Assembly (NCBI RefSeq): GCF_004011695.2
Contig: NC_082410.1
Location: forward strand, 1,922,001-1,986,000
Direction: 5' to 3'
DNA from: Ascochyta rabiei
Taxonomy: Eukaryota; Ascomycota; Dothideomycetes; Pleosporales; Didymellaceae
DNA: 64,000 nt
The stretch's first letter is position 1. Each line of letters starts with the position of its first letter. The notes below the pieces were generated by a model that was given only the letters and a program-made list of their open reading frames with translations, was not told the DNA's origin and searched no databases. The position numbers and the translations under genes are program-made. Shown here piece after piece: positions 1-9,402 of the stretch.

Positions 1-868
1 TATCGACCGTCTTGATTGCCCCATTTTCGCCCGGCACGCCGCCGCTCTTCGCAGGCCAGTGGGTCTCGACCCACGCGGTGACGGACTCGTTCTTGTAGTT
101 GACCTGCTGCGTGACGACGGTCTTGGTCGCTTTCTGAAACAGGGTCGAGTCGATGACGGCGAATTTTGTCATCAGCGCCGCCAGCGCGACAATGTTGAAG
201 TGCTTCCCCGAGGTCACGATCGAGTAGAAGCTGTACGAGTACGCGTGGTTTCTGTGCAGCGTGCTGAGCGAGCTGCCCTGCATGGCCTTGCGCCACCACG
301 CGATGGCGAGGCCCTGGCTGATGAATGTGATCAAGCCGAGATTTTGAAACTGGTTTGCGATGTTGATCAGCACGTTGGGCTGGATGGGGAACCGCGTGAA
401 GGGCCAGTCTTTGACGCGTTTGCTGTTGGATTGGCCCAGCACGGCGACGCCCATGGAGGTTGCGAACAGGATGATCACCAGCCCCGTGAAGCCGATCCAG
501 GGGAACTGTTGCCGGAAGCCGGGACGCCAGTCGATGCCGTCTTCGAGGTCGTCGCCGACCTCGGCAGTCTCGACATCAGGGCCCTTGTTGTAGGAGTCTG
601 ACGAGGATGCGGCGGTGTCGTTGACGCTAGTCTTTTCGGTTGTGCTTGTTACGTCGTTGACACTAGTCTTTTCGTTTGTGCGTGTTACGTCGGTCGTGCT
701 TGTTACGTCGTTGACACTAGTCTTTTCGTTTGTGCTTGTTACCTTGTTCGTGCTCTGAGCCGAAGTGATGGTGTCCGTTGAGTTTGCATCGTGAGAAGAG
801 GCAGCCAGCATGTTCGACGTATCATGGTGAGAGTGCTTTTCCTCATTACGTGGCGTAGCGTTGGCCAT
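1..868 (-). CDS. DUF3176-like fungal multi-pass membrane protein, 3' part cut by window edge
   Basis: The minus strand is open from an ATG at 868 to the window edge, about 289 codons with no stop. After a low-complexity Ser/Thr/Asn/Asp-rich N-terminus, an acidic stretch (DDLEDG) leads into WRPGFRQQFPWIGF and a hydrophobic helix (TGLVIILFATSMGVAVL). A second block follows with NQFQNLGLITFISQGLAIAWW, RNHAYSYSFYSIVTSG and a further hydrophobic stretch near ALAALMTKFAVIDSTLF. This order resembles the fungal DUF3176 ('formylmethionine deformylase-like') membrane proteins, whose function is not established. I chose this start because it is the first in-frame ATG and lies just downstream, on the minus strand, of a pyrimidine-rich leader. 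Most of the family's large C-terminal part would lie outside the window. Family assignment is from memory of the motif pattern. Confidence 0.6.
   Translation of the reverse strand, partial: MANATPRNEEKHSHHDTSNMLAASSHDANSTDTITSAQSTNKVTSTNEKTSVNDVTSTTDVTRTNEKTSVNDVTSTTEKTSVNDTAASSSDSYNKGPDVETAEVGDDLEDGIDWRPGFRQQFPWIGFTGLVIILFATSMGVAVLGQSNSKRVKDWPFTRFPIQPNVLINIANQFQNLGLITFISQGLAIAWWRKAMQGSSLSTLHRNHAYSYSFYSIVTSGKHFNIVALAALMTKFAVIDSTLFQKATKTVVTQQVNYKNESVTAWVETHWPAKSGGVPGENGAIKTVD
615..750 (-). repeat. Imperfect coding tandem repeat in the DUF3176-like gene
   Basis: Units containing 'gacactagtcttttcg' and 'cttgttacgtcg' recur three to four times. They encode repeats of the type (E)KTSVNDVTST in the predicted cytoplasmic N-terminal tail. 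Unit lengths of about 36 and 48 bp are multiples of three, so copy-number change would keep the frame. Confidence 0.7.
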
Positions 869-1555
869 GGAGCCGACTCAGCACGTCACTCGACAAGAAA
901 AGGGTTGACAAGAAAAGGGTTGATAAGAAAAGAGTGGACAAGAAAAGAAAAAAGCAGGAAAGAAGAAGAGATGAAAGAGGCAAAAACGCAATGTTGGTCG
1001 GCGCTGACTGCACTGCACGCACGGGTGCGGCACAGCAGTGGGAGGTGGAAATTGGGCGTAAGACAGACAGACAGGCAAACAACAAGACCTCTCGTGGCCG
1101 CCAAAGCACCACCTATCTATACTGCGATGCCCCAGATCCAGACACCGCTAGTCTGCCTCCAGGGCGTGCGTGCAGAAGCTGAAAGACAGGCTCAGCCGTG
1201 CACACATACATACACATTTGTTAGTGTGGCTGTGGATTGGGTGCTAGGCGAGCGCGAAGGGTCGGGGCGCGCGCCACGATGCCCCCGCGCCAATCATGCT
1301 GGCCTGGCGTTGGCTCAGCCCAGCTGAAACGCCGTGTAGCTCCGGCGATTTGGCTGCCGGTGCTGAGAGTAAGGCTGCCGGCCAAGACGCCCACTCGTGC
1401 AGCCAAGACACGACGCGGGCAGAGCTGTCGGCGAGGGCGATCAGGATGACAGTTGGGGGAAGCTTGCTTGCTGTTGATGGTACAATGTTTCTACATGTGT
1501 TTGAGTACAGGTCTACGGTGCGTCATACATACAAGTACAGTATCGAGGACATGGC
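869..1555. other. Intergenic spacer with pyrimidine-rich promoter tract
   Basis: No gene recognised. At 893-985 the plus strand is purine-rich (repeats of gacaagaaaagggtt), so the minus strand has a CT-rich tract directly upstream of the gene that starts at 868. Such tracts are common in filamentous-fungal promoters. The rest is ordinary mixed sequence that should include the 3' UTR of the SCO1 gene. Confidence 0.45.
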
Positions 1556-2534
1556 CTACTCCCAGCGCGACTCCTTCTTCAGCGGCTTCTCCCAGTCCTT
1601 GACGTGGTCGGCAATGACCTTGGCGGCCTGGTCGGCGGTGAAGTTGCGGCCGATGGCCTCGACGAAATCACCCTCGGGGTCTACACACGTTAGCCTTGGT
1701 GCTGCAGATGCACGAGTGGAGAATGGGTGGAAAGCAGTGGAAAACGAGTGGGCACTCACCCATCAGGTAGAAGTAGATGCTGTGGTCGACCAGGTAGTCC
1801 TGCCCGGGCGCCACGTCCTTGGGGGTGCTGAAGTAGACACGATAGGCCTTGCAGGTGTCCTTGATCTGCTCGTGGCTCCCCGTCAGGCCAATGAAATCCG
1901 GGTGGAACTCGGCCAGGTACTCCTTCAGCACGGCAGGACTGTCTCGGGCGGGGTCGCACGTGATCATGAGCGGGAGCAGGACGTTGCCGCACTTGTCGCG
2001 CACCTTTTCGTACATGAGCGCCATCTTGTCCAGCTCGTCCGGGCAGATGTCGGGGCAGTGGGTGAAGCCAAAGTAGACGAGCGAGTACTTGCCCAGCATG
2101 TCGTTCGAGCTGAAGACGTTGCCGTCCTGGTCGACGAGCTCAAAAGGGCCGCCGACCTTGGGCTTGCCGACGCCCTTGGTCTGCTCGGCGATGCGCTTGC
2201 GGGCCATGCGCTCCTTTTCGTACGTGAAGTAGGCCCACAGCCCGCCGGCGGTGGCGACGAAGAGCAGCGCGGCGGTGAGGTTGAAGGGCCCGCCCTTGTT
2301 GCGCGCCTTGATCTGGTCGATGGTCTTGAGCGCCTGGCGGTGGGGCGAGTGCGAGAAGGGTCGGCGTGTCTGGAGCGGGCGCTGGGCCGAGTGCGAGAAG
2401 GGTCGGCGTGCCTGCAGCGGTCGCTGGGCCTGGCGCAGACAAGTCCGCGAGGGCGCGCTGGAGGGGAAGGTGCCGGTGGGCATTCCTGTGACGGCAGTCG
2501 CAATGCGCGCGCTGCATCGGCGTGGGGCGGCCAT
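1556..2534 (-). CDS. sco1: SCO1-type mitochondrial copper chaperone for cytochrome c oxidase
   Basis: Two exons on the minus strand, 2534-1760 and 1680-1556, give 299 aa. The intron at 1759-1681 (79 nt, GTGAGT..TAG) joins IYFYLM to DPEGDF. SCO proteins are inner-membrane, intermembrane-space-facing proteins that deliver copper to the CuA site of Cox2. Visible features are an Arg-rich N-terminus suited to a mitochondrial presequence, one transmembrane helix (AALLFVATAGGLWAYF), the thioredoxin-like core with the copper ligands in HCPDICPDE (Cys about 159 and 163), and the conserved distal His in LVDHS (about 251). I chose the ATG at 2534 over the longer frame to 2690 because MAAPRRCSARIATAV begins a plausible presequence. 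A 42-bp coding tandem repeat (RPLQ.RRPFSHS) sits in the presequence/linker region. All catalytic features are intact. Confidence 0.9.
2335..2435 (-). repeat. 42-bp coding tandem repeat in the SCO1 presequence region
   Basis: The block gagaagggtcggcgtg..ctgggccgagtgc occurs about two and a half times and encodes RPLQ(A/T)RRPFSHS. It lies between the likely mitochondrial presequence and the membrane helix, so expansion there should be tolerated. Confidence 0.7.
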
Positions 2535-2684
2535 GGCGGGTGTGCAGACCGAGTCGAGCGCGGGCGTGACGCGGGGAGTCGTGGTGCATTCATTCATCCA
2601 TCCGTTGCTTTTCGGAAGCACGGCGCACGGACGGATATATGGACCGACCCATGGCTTGTTTCGACGTCCTCTCTTCCCACCATC

Positions 2685-3028
2685 AGACATTAGACATTAG
2701 ACATCGACATTAGACATCGACATTAGACATCAGACATTAGACATCGACATTAGACATCAGACATCAGACACTAGACATCAGACATCAGACACTAGACATC
2801 AGACATCAGACACTAGACATCAGACATCAGACACTAGACATGATCAGACATGATCAGACATCAGACATTGTCAGATATTATTAGGACATCAGACATTAGA
2901 CATCAGACATTAGACATCAGACATTAGACATCAGACATTAGACATCAGACATTAGACATCAGACATTAGACATCAGACATTAGACATCAGACATTAGACA
3001 TCAGACATGATCAGACATTATCAGGACA
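2685..3028. repeat. Minisatellite of 'agacatcagacatt' units
   Basis: About 340 bp built from variants of a short unit (gacatcagacatta, gacatcgacatta, gacatcagacacta), including 'gacatgatcagacatt' interruptions at both ends of the most regular block (2840-2880 and 3005-3025). It lies upstream of SCO1 and directly downstream of the MFS gene. There are no unique spacers, so it is not a CRISPR-like array. Confidence 0.9.
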
Positions 3029-3046
3029 CACTCCTACCACATCACC

Positions 3047-4928
3047 CTAACCAGCAGCAAACCGACTCTTCGCCCTCAACCCCTCACCAAACCTCCACAG
3101 CATAAACGGCGCCGGGACACCAAGCGCCAGCGCCACGAACCCGAGCAGGCTATTCCCCCACCCAAAATCCAGCGCGTTGTACATGGCCGGCGCAAACAGC
3201 GGGAACCCAAACCCAGCCAGCGACCGCAGCACCGTCGCCGCCGCAATCGCACTCGCCGCGTACCGCGTGTAGCTGTCGACCAGATACGTCTGGATGCACT
3301 GGAACCCGACGATGACGCCGGCGCAGAACAGCGCAGCGCCAATGTCGGGCATGATCCAGTGCAGATTCGCCTGCGCGCTCCACCCGTACCAGAACAGGCC
3401 CGCGGGCACGAGCAGCGACGCCGGGATCATGATGGGCACCCGGAACTCGGGCTTGCCCACCCCGTTGTTGCGCTGCTTCAGCCGCCGGTACAGCATGTCG
3501 TTCAGCGGCGCCGTGATCTGCGTGCCCAGGAAGAAGCCCACGCCCATGCTGATGAAGTGGAGAGACCCCGTCCCCACGCTCATCCCGTACCGCCCTGTCC
3601 AGAGCCGCGGGAAGGTCGAGAGCATCAGGTACATGAGCCCGTACAGGTACGCCATGTAGCACGCGAGCACCTGCAGGATGGGCTGCGTGCCCAGGAGGAT
3701 AAAGGGCCGCTGCATCGCCGTCTTCAGCGTCGTGGCCAGCGTTTTGTCCGGCGAGTCGAACTCGGTGTGCAGCGCTGCGTTGCCCGTCTCCTTGATCAGC
3801 TTGTCGCGCTTCCACGCGAGCAGTTTCGGCGCGTACGTCTCCTGCAGGAGGGCCACGCCGAAGCACTGCACCACGGCGGTGAAGATGGTGGTGGCGTAGA
3901 AACACCACCGCCACGTCGTGTTCTCGCTGATGAACCCGCCCGCAATAGGCCCAATGGCCGGCCCCAGTAGAGGCGCGAGGGAGTAGATGGAGATTGCTTT
4001 TCCACGCTGCTCCGCGTGGAAGCAGTCACTGAGGACGCCCTGGGGAGTGTTAGCCACGGCAATGCCTTCGACTTGGAAGCACACGACTCACACCGCCGAT
4101 AGCGAGCGGCGCCGACCCGCCCAAGCCGCTGAGGAACCGAAACGCCATTAGCTGGCCCGAGGTCTGCGCAAACCCACATGCCAGATTCCAAGCCAGGTAG
4201 AACAGATTCGACAGCTGCAGCACGATGACGCGCCCGTAGATCTCCGACAGCGGGCCCAGAAACAGCGGTCCAATGGCGTACGCAAGCACGAAGATGCTGA
4301 GCGTCAGCTGCGCCTCGACTTCGTTCGTGATGTTGAACTCCTGGCTGATGGACGACAGCGCGGGCGCGATCATGGACGAGGAAATGGGCGAGACGAGCGT
4401 GAAGCACGACACGATGAGGGTAGCGGCCCACTTGCGCTTCATGGACCAGTTCTTGGGGTTCGCGGGGTCGTCGGCCGACTCCCACGAGACCTGCACGCGT
4501 TAGGCACGGCTGTGTTGAGCTCTGGTCGTGGTGGAGGAACGTACAAGGTTCGGGTCTTGGATGCTGCGACTGCTCTTCTTCTTCGCCAGCTCCGGCTTGG
4601 CTGCCTCGACGTCGTGCTCGTACGGTATCCCGCCCCTGATCTCCTCATATGTCGTCTCCTCCACGTGCGCCGGCTCGTCTGCATCTTCCTTCTCTTGCGC
4701 GCTGCTCACGCTGCTGTCGTCGCTCGACTCTGCTTCCCGCCGCTGCGTCTCGGTTTTATGCAGCGACGACGCATCGTCCTTGACATGCACGCCGTCGCCG
4801 TCTTCATGGTGGTACACCGAGTGGTCGTCCGGATGGTGATTCGACAGCAACCGATGTAACGGGGGGCCGTCTTGTCCTTTTCTTGATCTCGAAGAGCGGC
4901 GAGAGGTGGTGCGTCGCACGCTGTCCAT
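3047..4928 (-). CDS. DHA1-family MFS transporter (multidrug/polyamine type)
   Basis: Three exons on the minus strand: 4928-4545, 4490-4092 and 4039-3047, giving 591 aa. The introns at 4544-4491 (GTACGT..CAG) and 4091-4040 (GTGAGT..CAG) restore DPNL-VSWESADDPANPKNW and PLAIGG-GVLSDC. This is a 12-TM proton antiporter of the drug:H+ (DHA1/CYP51-resistance-like) group in the plasma membrane. It has a long hydrophilic N-terminal tail of about 130 residues rich in Ser/Asp/Glu/His, the DPxNPKNW entry motif, the motif-A region GPLSEIYGR, and the antiporter motif-C-like stretch LLGPAIGPIAGGF. Export substrates cannot be read from sequence. It looks full length and intact. Drug or polyamine export is the family role, not something shown here. 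Confidence 0.85.
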
Positions 4929-5139
4929 GTTTTGCGGTTTGCGCAGCGTACTCGCTCCAGATTAAATCCAATGGCCGCGTCGAGTCGAGTGTATCAAACC
5001 GCGGACGTCTCGTCTGATGGACGATGTGTTTTCACTATTCTCTCCACTCCAGATGCAGATCAATCCGCGCTCTATGTACTATCAAACAGCACGGAAACAC
5101 CGAAGAGAACTTATCGCTCCCTTTCTTTCCAGCGGTGCT

Positions 5140-5225
5140 AACATCCCACAGCCCACAGCTGACATTCCACAGACCACAGCTAACAGCCCACAGCTAACAG
5201 CCCACAGCCCACAGCTACCAGCCCA
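5140..5225. repeat. Short tandem repeat, cccacagctaacag units
   Basis: Variants of (t)cccacagctaaca(g) recur about seven times in the promoter-proximal spacer of the MFS gene. Confidence 0.65.
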
Positions 5226-5543
5226 CATCCGAATCCGAATCCCCATCCCCGATCCACTCCCTACCCACTGGACAGTGGAGGCGAAACCTCGCACCCGGCT
5301 TTAGCACCGCGCGCGCAAACGGAAACTCCGCTCGGCTCGTCGCCGCCGACCGCGTCGGAGCTTCGGCCTCTGTCACGCCCCGAGGCCCGCGCGGACTTTG
5401 CGGCGCTATCATTCGCTGGTGGCTGGGGCGCTGCGGCGCTGCGGGCGTGCGGTGTGCCGAGGAGGCTGGGTGACGTAGTGGAGGGAGAGAAAAAAGTTGG
5501 GTTACGAGATGGAGAAATACTGGGGTTGGACGCTGCGGTGCTT

Positions 5544-5657
5544 GGTTGATTGGTTAATTGGTTGATTGGTTAATTGGTTGATTGGTTGATTGGTTGGTTG
5601 GCTGGTTGATTGGTTGATTGGTTGGTTGGTTGGTTGATTGATTGGTTGGTTGATTGG

Positions 5658-5689
<32 letters not shown>

Positions 5690-5690
5690 A
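5544..5690. repeat. Minisatellite of ttgattgg / ttaattgg units
   Basis: About 145 bp of TTGATTGGT, TTAATTGG and GGTTGGTTGG units ending in (ATTG)n. The minus-strand translation is a spurious Asn-Gln-Pro/Ile repeat and is not taken as coding. Confidence 0.85.
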
Positions 5691-5827
5691 ATAAACGTCA
5701 AGTGGGCGAGCTTCCAACTACACCAGCCTCCCATGAGGCATTAATTAAGACGCTGCGGTGCCGAAGGGAAGGAGGAAAGCATTGTCGATAATGAACGTTG
5801 GATTGGGACACTGACTACCGGTGTTGA

Positions 5828-5830
5828 TGT

Positions 5831-5864
<34 letters not shown>
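5828..5864. repeat. (GT)n microsatellite
   Basis: A near-pure run of GT dinucleotides with one TTT interruption near its start, in the 3' flank of the ketopantoate-reductase-like gene. Confidence 0.9.
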
Positions 5865-5865
<1 letters not shown>

Positions 5866-5936
5866 ATTCAAAAAAGCTGGGTACGAGGTCATCTAGGGTG
5901 TTGATTTCTTACATATACAACATACAACCACCAATC

Positions 5937-7538
5937 TTACAGCTTCGACTTGTCCTCTCCGCTGCGCTCGCGAGTCTCTTCTTCCCCTTTGATCTTTGCA
6001 ACACCGCTTCTGACCTCCAATCCGCCGTCCTTCTTCTCTCCTCCACCAACAAACGGCACGCCCTCGCCAATCTCCAGATCGATCATCTGCGCCTTCCCCT
6101 TGACCAAGTTCACCATCATGTAGTTCATTACACAGCGCAGCCCCAGCTCCTCTCCCCTCTTCACGATCCAGCCATTGATGTAGTCAATCTCCGTCTGTCG
6201 GCCTGCGCGCGCATCGGCCAGCATGCTGCTGATGTTGTCCTTTGTCTTCTGCGCGACGCTGACGACGATGGTCTCGAGACGACCCGGGTCGAAGCGCGAG
6301 GAGACATTGGGGATGTACTGCAGTTCGGGGAGCGAGCGCACGACGAGGCTGATCTCAGACAGCAGCAGGCGCATGGAGCGCGTCAGGGCGTAGTTGTAGA
6401 GGATGGAGCCGTTGCGTGCGTCGAGCAGTACGGTGAGTGGGTTGATGATGCAGTTGACGGCGAGCTTCTCGAGCTGCATCTGGAGGAGGTCTGGCGGCGA
6501 GAAGGCGGTTGCGGACAGGACCGGGGTGCGGAGGAGAGTGCGCAGGAGATGGCGCTCGTTGGGGGTCCAGGTGGTGGAGGCCGATGTGGGGAGAGCGACG
6601 TCGTCGTCTTGGGTGCCTGGCGGTCTTGGGTTATTTGGGTTGTGCTGTGCTGCGTGTCCGTGGGGGGCGAGCTTCTTGGACGGTGCATAGGGAGACTTGG
6701 GGTCGCGGTCTCGCTCGTGCGGAAGGATGCCGAGCGAGATTGTGCCAAAGCCGGCATGGACTGTGGTGAAGGGAGCATCGGGCGCCGAGTGCAAGCCGTG
6801 CGAGTTGATGCCCAGCATGTAGTGCGGTCGCGTGGCGGGGTCCGGGAAGATGTCACGGTTCACCTCATCCACGATGCCCATGCCGTTCTGCAGAAACAGG
6901 ACGACCGAGTGCTTGTGCAGGCGGTGCTTCACGGCAGACAGGCCCTGCAGCACGACGGGCGCCTTGCAACACACAATCAGCGAGCTGATGGGCTCCGTCG
7001 ACTCGCCCTCGAGCGTCTGCGGCTCGTGGAAGCTGGACGCCTGGCCCGTCACGCTGCTGGACAGGCCGACCTCGTTGCCGTGGAAGCGGACGCGCGGGAT
7101 GGCCAGCTCGGCGTCGTAGCCATCGCGCATCTCCGTGTCGCCCTCGGTGACGAGTGACAGGCGCTGCGGCGACTCCCTCCACGCGTTCAGGCGCTCCCAG
7201 CGCGGGAAGAGGAGCGTGACGGGCGGCGGGCTGGGGATGCCGCGGATGGCGTGCGCGATGAAGCTGCCCACGTTGCCCACGCCCAGGATGTGCACGCGGG
7301 GGTCGAGCACGGGCTTGGTGCGATAGAAGTCGGCGGCGTTGGCCGACGTCGACGGGGTGGTGGCTCGAGAAGACGAGGGCTGCGATGCTGGCGCCGAGCC
7401 TCCGTCAGCCGCCTCTTTCCTGCTGCAGCTCCCCGTCCAGTTTCGTCGCTGCGTCCAAGCCAGCGGGCGCGGGCAAGGGCTACCGGGGCTGCATCGGGGG
7501 CGTGTGCAGGCTGTCCGAGGCCGCAGCCTGGGGATCAA
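5937..7538 (-). CDS. Ketopantoate reductase (PanE/ApbA)-like enzyme, 5' end unresolved
   Basis: An open minus-strand frame encodes a PanE/ApbA-family NADPH-dependent reductase; the classical reaction is 2-dehydropantoate to pantoate in pantothenate and CoA biosynthesis. It shows the Rossmann motif HILGVGNVGSFIA, the region SLIVCCKA with the expected lysine, LFLQNGMG, and the C-terminal catalytic helices around NCIINPLTVLLDARNG and TEIDYINGWIVKRG. The central segment between GILPHERD and WTPNERH is an enlarged Pro/Asp/His-rich loop, as in fungal homologues. The frame opens at a TTG (7538) and has no in-frame ATG before the Rossmann motif, so the real start must be in an upstream exon that I could not place. 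A minisatellite occupies that region. The fungal genome likely has more than one paralogue, so the exact substrate is uncertain. Confidence 0.75.
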   Translation of the reverse strand: MIPRLRPRTACTRPRCSPGSPCPRPLAWTQRRNWTGSCSRKEAADGGSAPASQPSSSRATTPSTSANAADFYRTKPVLDPRVHILGVGNVGSFIAHAIRGIPSPPPVTLLFPRWERLNAWRESPQRLSLVTEGDTEMRDGYDAELAIPRVRFHGNEVGLSSSVTGQASSFHEPQTLEGESTEPISSLIVCCKAPVVLQGLSAVKHRLHKHSVVLFLQNGMGIVDEVNRDIFPDPATRPHYMLGINSHGLHSAPDAPFTTVHAGFGTISLGILPHERDRDPKSPYAPSKKLAPHGHAAQHNPNNPRPPGTQDDDVALPTSASTTWTPNERHLLRTLLRTPVLSATAFSPPDLLQMQLEKLAVNCIINPLTVLLDARNGSILYNYALTRSMRLLLSEISLVVRSLPELQYIPNVSSRFDPGRLETIVVSVAQKTKDNISSMLADARAGRQTEIDYINGWIVKRGEELGLRCVMNYMMVNLVKGKAQMIDLEIGEGVPFVGGGEKKDGGLEVRSGVAKIKGEEETRERSGEDKSKL

Positions 7539-7626
7539 GTGTGCAATGGAGAGAGACAGCTTGGCCGATTCACACGCACATCAGCGGGGCGGTGTTTGCG
7601 GAGATGAGGCGCGGACGGCGAATGCG

Positions 7627-7847
7627 AGTGGTGTGGTGTGTGTAGTGTGGTGTGTGTAGTGTGGTGTAGTGTAGTGTGGTGTAGTGTAGTGTGGTGTGTG
7701 TAGTGTGGTGTAGTGTAGTGTGGTGTAGTGTAGTGTAGTGTGGTAGTGTGGTGTGTGTAGTGTATTGTGTGTAGTGTAGTATGTGTAGTGTAGTGTGGTG
7801 TGGTATGGTGCAGTATAGTGTAGTGTAGTGTGGTGTGGTGTGGATGT
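7627..7847. repeat. Minisatellite of gtgtagtgtggt units
   Basis: About 220 bp of irregular GTGTAGTGTGGTGTAGT units between two divergent genes (the ketopantoate-reductase-like gene and LRP1). The His/Thr/Tyr-repeat translation on the minus strand is treated as non-coding. Confidence 0.9.
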
Positions 7848-8030
7848 GATGCGCTCATCTACATCTGACGTGAAGCTAAGCTGAGCTACTCTCTCCGGCC
7901 TGACCTCGGCCTAAACTTTTTTGTCCACCTCGACTCGACCTTGATCGCAACCAAACACAGCAGACAAAGTCGTGACCGCGACCCAAAAACCCCGTACCCC
8001 AAGTCACACCCTCTACACCACAACGCCGCC

Positions 8031-8490
8031 ATGGACCCGCAAACCGACCTCCCCGACCTCGTCGAAGACCTCGAAGTGAACATCGACGAGCTCTCCACCA
8101 CCCTCACACCTCTCCTCCCCCCCAACTCCCTCTCCAAATCCGCGACCTCGTTGCCATTGCTCGAGAAAGCAAAACTGCACGTCCTGGCCGCCTACAGCAT
8201 CGAATCGCTCCTCTTCAGCACGCTCCTCGCCTCAGGCGCCGACGCAAAATCCCACGCCCTGTTCCCCGAGCTAGCGCGACTGAAGCGCTATTTCGCCAAG
8301 ATCAAAGACGCCGAGGAGCACATTGGGCGCGAGGAGAAGCGGGCGCGACTAGATGTCGGCGCAGCGCAGCGGTTCATCAAGCACGGACTAGCGGGGAACG
8401 AGCGCTACGACGAGATGCGCAAGGAGAAAATGGCCAGGGAAAAGGCGAGAGGATTGGAGAAGGCGCGGGCGTTGACCAACAAGAAGTTCA

Positions 8491-8524
<34 letters not shown>

Positions 8525-8972
8525 AGCTGCGCCTGCGAGGAAGCGGCGCGCGCAGGAAGTGGAGGGCCCAGGCGAGGAGGACGAACAGGAGCACACACCA
8601 CCCAAGAAGTCGAAACTCGACGGAGACGCACAAGGAGACGATGATACAGAAACACCCGCACCCAGGCAAACACCCACGACCACCGACTCCCCCGCCCCCG
8701 CGACGAAAAAACGCGGCCGGCCTTCCAAGAAAGACAGAGTCGAAGCATTGACATCGACATCGACATCCACAGTGCAGAAGAGCGAGGACGCCGCGACCTC
8801 GACACCCGCGCGCGCAACCCGCTCCTCAGCGCCCAAGACGCGCAGCGAGGCGTTTGCGGCGCTGGCTGCTGATTCGCCGGGGGGTGCGAGTGCGAGTGCG
8901 AGTGGGAGTGCGGGTGTAAAGGGGAAGGGTAAGGGAAAAGGAAAAGCAAAAGGGAGAGGGAAGGGGAGATGA
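8031..8972 (+). CDS. lrp1: Exosome cofactor LRP1/Rrp47 (C1D family)
   Basis: A single exon of 313 aa starts at the ATG in a strong fungal context (GCCGCCATGG). C1D/Rrp47 proteins bind the nuclear exosome nuclease Rrp6 and RNA, and act in 3' processing of snoRNA and rRNA precursors and in nuclear RNA surveillance. The N-terminal Sas10/C1D region covers about residues 1-125 (LLEKAKLHVLAAYSIESLLFSTLLASG and FPELARLKRYFAKI). A basic KRARLDVGAAQRFIKHGLAG segment follows, then a run of ten Asp residues. The long disordered tail holds a basic, AT-hook-like KKRGRPSKK and ends in Lys/Gly/Arg-rich repeats (KGKGKGKGK). The upstream ATG at 7941 lies in the likely leader and lacks good context. The tail length is typical of filamentous fungi, and no defect is seen. 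Confidence 0.85.
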
Positions 8973-9402
8973 GCAGAAACACGAACTCATCAATCATAGG
9001 GAAGGGGATGACAACGGTGGTGAGGAGTGTGGATCCATCACCAATACTATGCGGTGACCGAGTGCACGCATGGCCAGAGCAAGTACAGATACAGATACAG
9101 ATAGTAGACGAGGTTTCTGCGTGAGAGGCGTTGACATGAAGATACCCTATTCCAGCCCCCTTCCATCCTTGCTTTCGCGTCCAAAGTCATCTGAGTCTAT
9201 CTTCCCTGCCATGAACTAGACTGACTGTACGCCAAACGCCTGATTCGTGGTATTCCCGTCCCAATGCATAACAGATAGACAGTAAAGTAATAACAAGCAA
9301 AACAAAAGAAAAGAATGGACAAGAAAAAGAAAAACTGTTTTGCGCGCCCTAGAAAATGCTGGCCAACAATTACCCCGATAAAGATACGGCAGAGACTAAG
9401 CC
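8973..9402. other. Convergent 3' spacer between LRP1 and the Sec2-like gene
   Basis: No gene recognised. Short A-rich stretches near 9284-9335 fit poly(A)-signal-type sequence on the plus strand for LRP1. A few cagata repeats occur at 9086-9103. Confidence 0.5.

Larger units (their letters stand above)
4929..5936. other. Intergenic spacer rich in simple repeats
   Basis: No gene recognised. It should contain the promoter of the MFS gene and the 3' UTR of the ketopantoate-reductase-like gene. Besides the repeats listed separately, short direct repeats of 'cccacagctaacag' fill 5140-5225. Confidence 0.5.

Noticed and set aside
1296..2693. 465-codon plus-strand ORF
   Set aside because: It lies antisense to the SCO1 exons, which have conserved copper-ligand motifs. 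High GC keeps the opposite frame open.
2685..3028. Regular spacing suggesting a CRISPR-like array
   Set aside because: The units are directly adjacent with no unique spacers, and the genome is fungal. It is a minisatellite.
5829..7157. 442-codon plus-strand ORF
   Set aside because: Antisense shadow of the ketopantoate-reductase-like gene. It begins inside a (GT)n microsatellite and has no recognisable domain.
7535..7858. ATG-initiated His/Thr/Tyr-repeat ORF as the first exon of the ketopantoate-reductase-like gene
   Set aside because: A GTGCGT..CCCAG intron could be drawn, but it joins out of frame with the reductase, and the protein is pure minisatellite translation.
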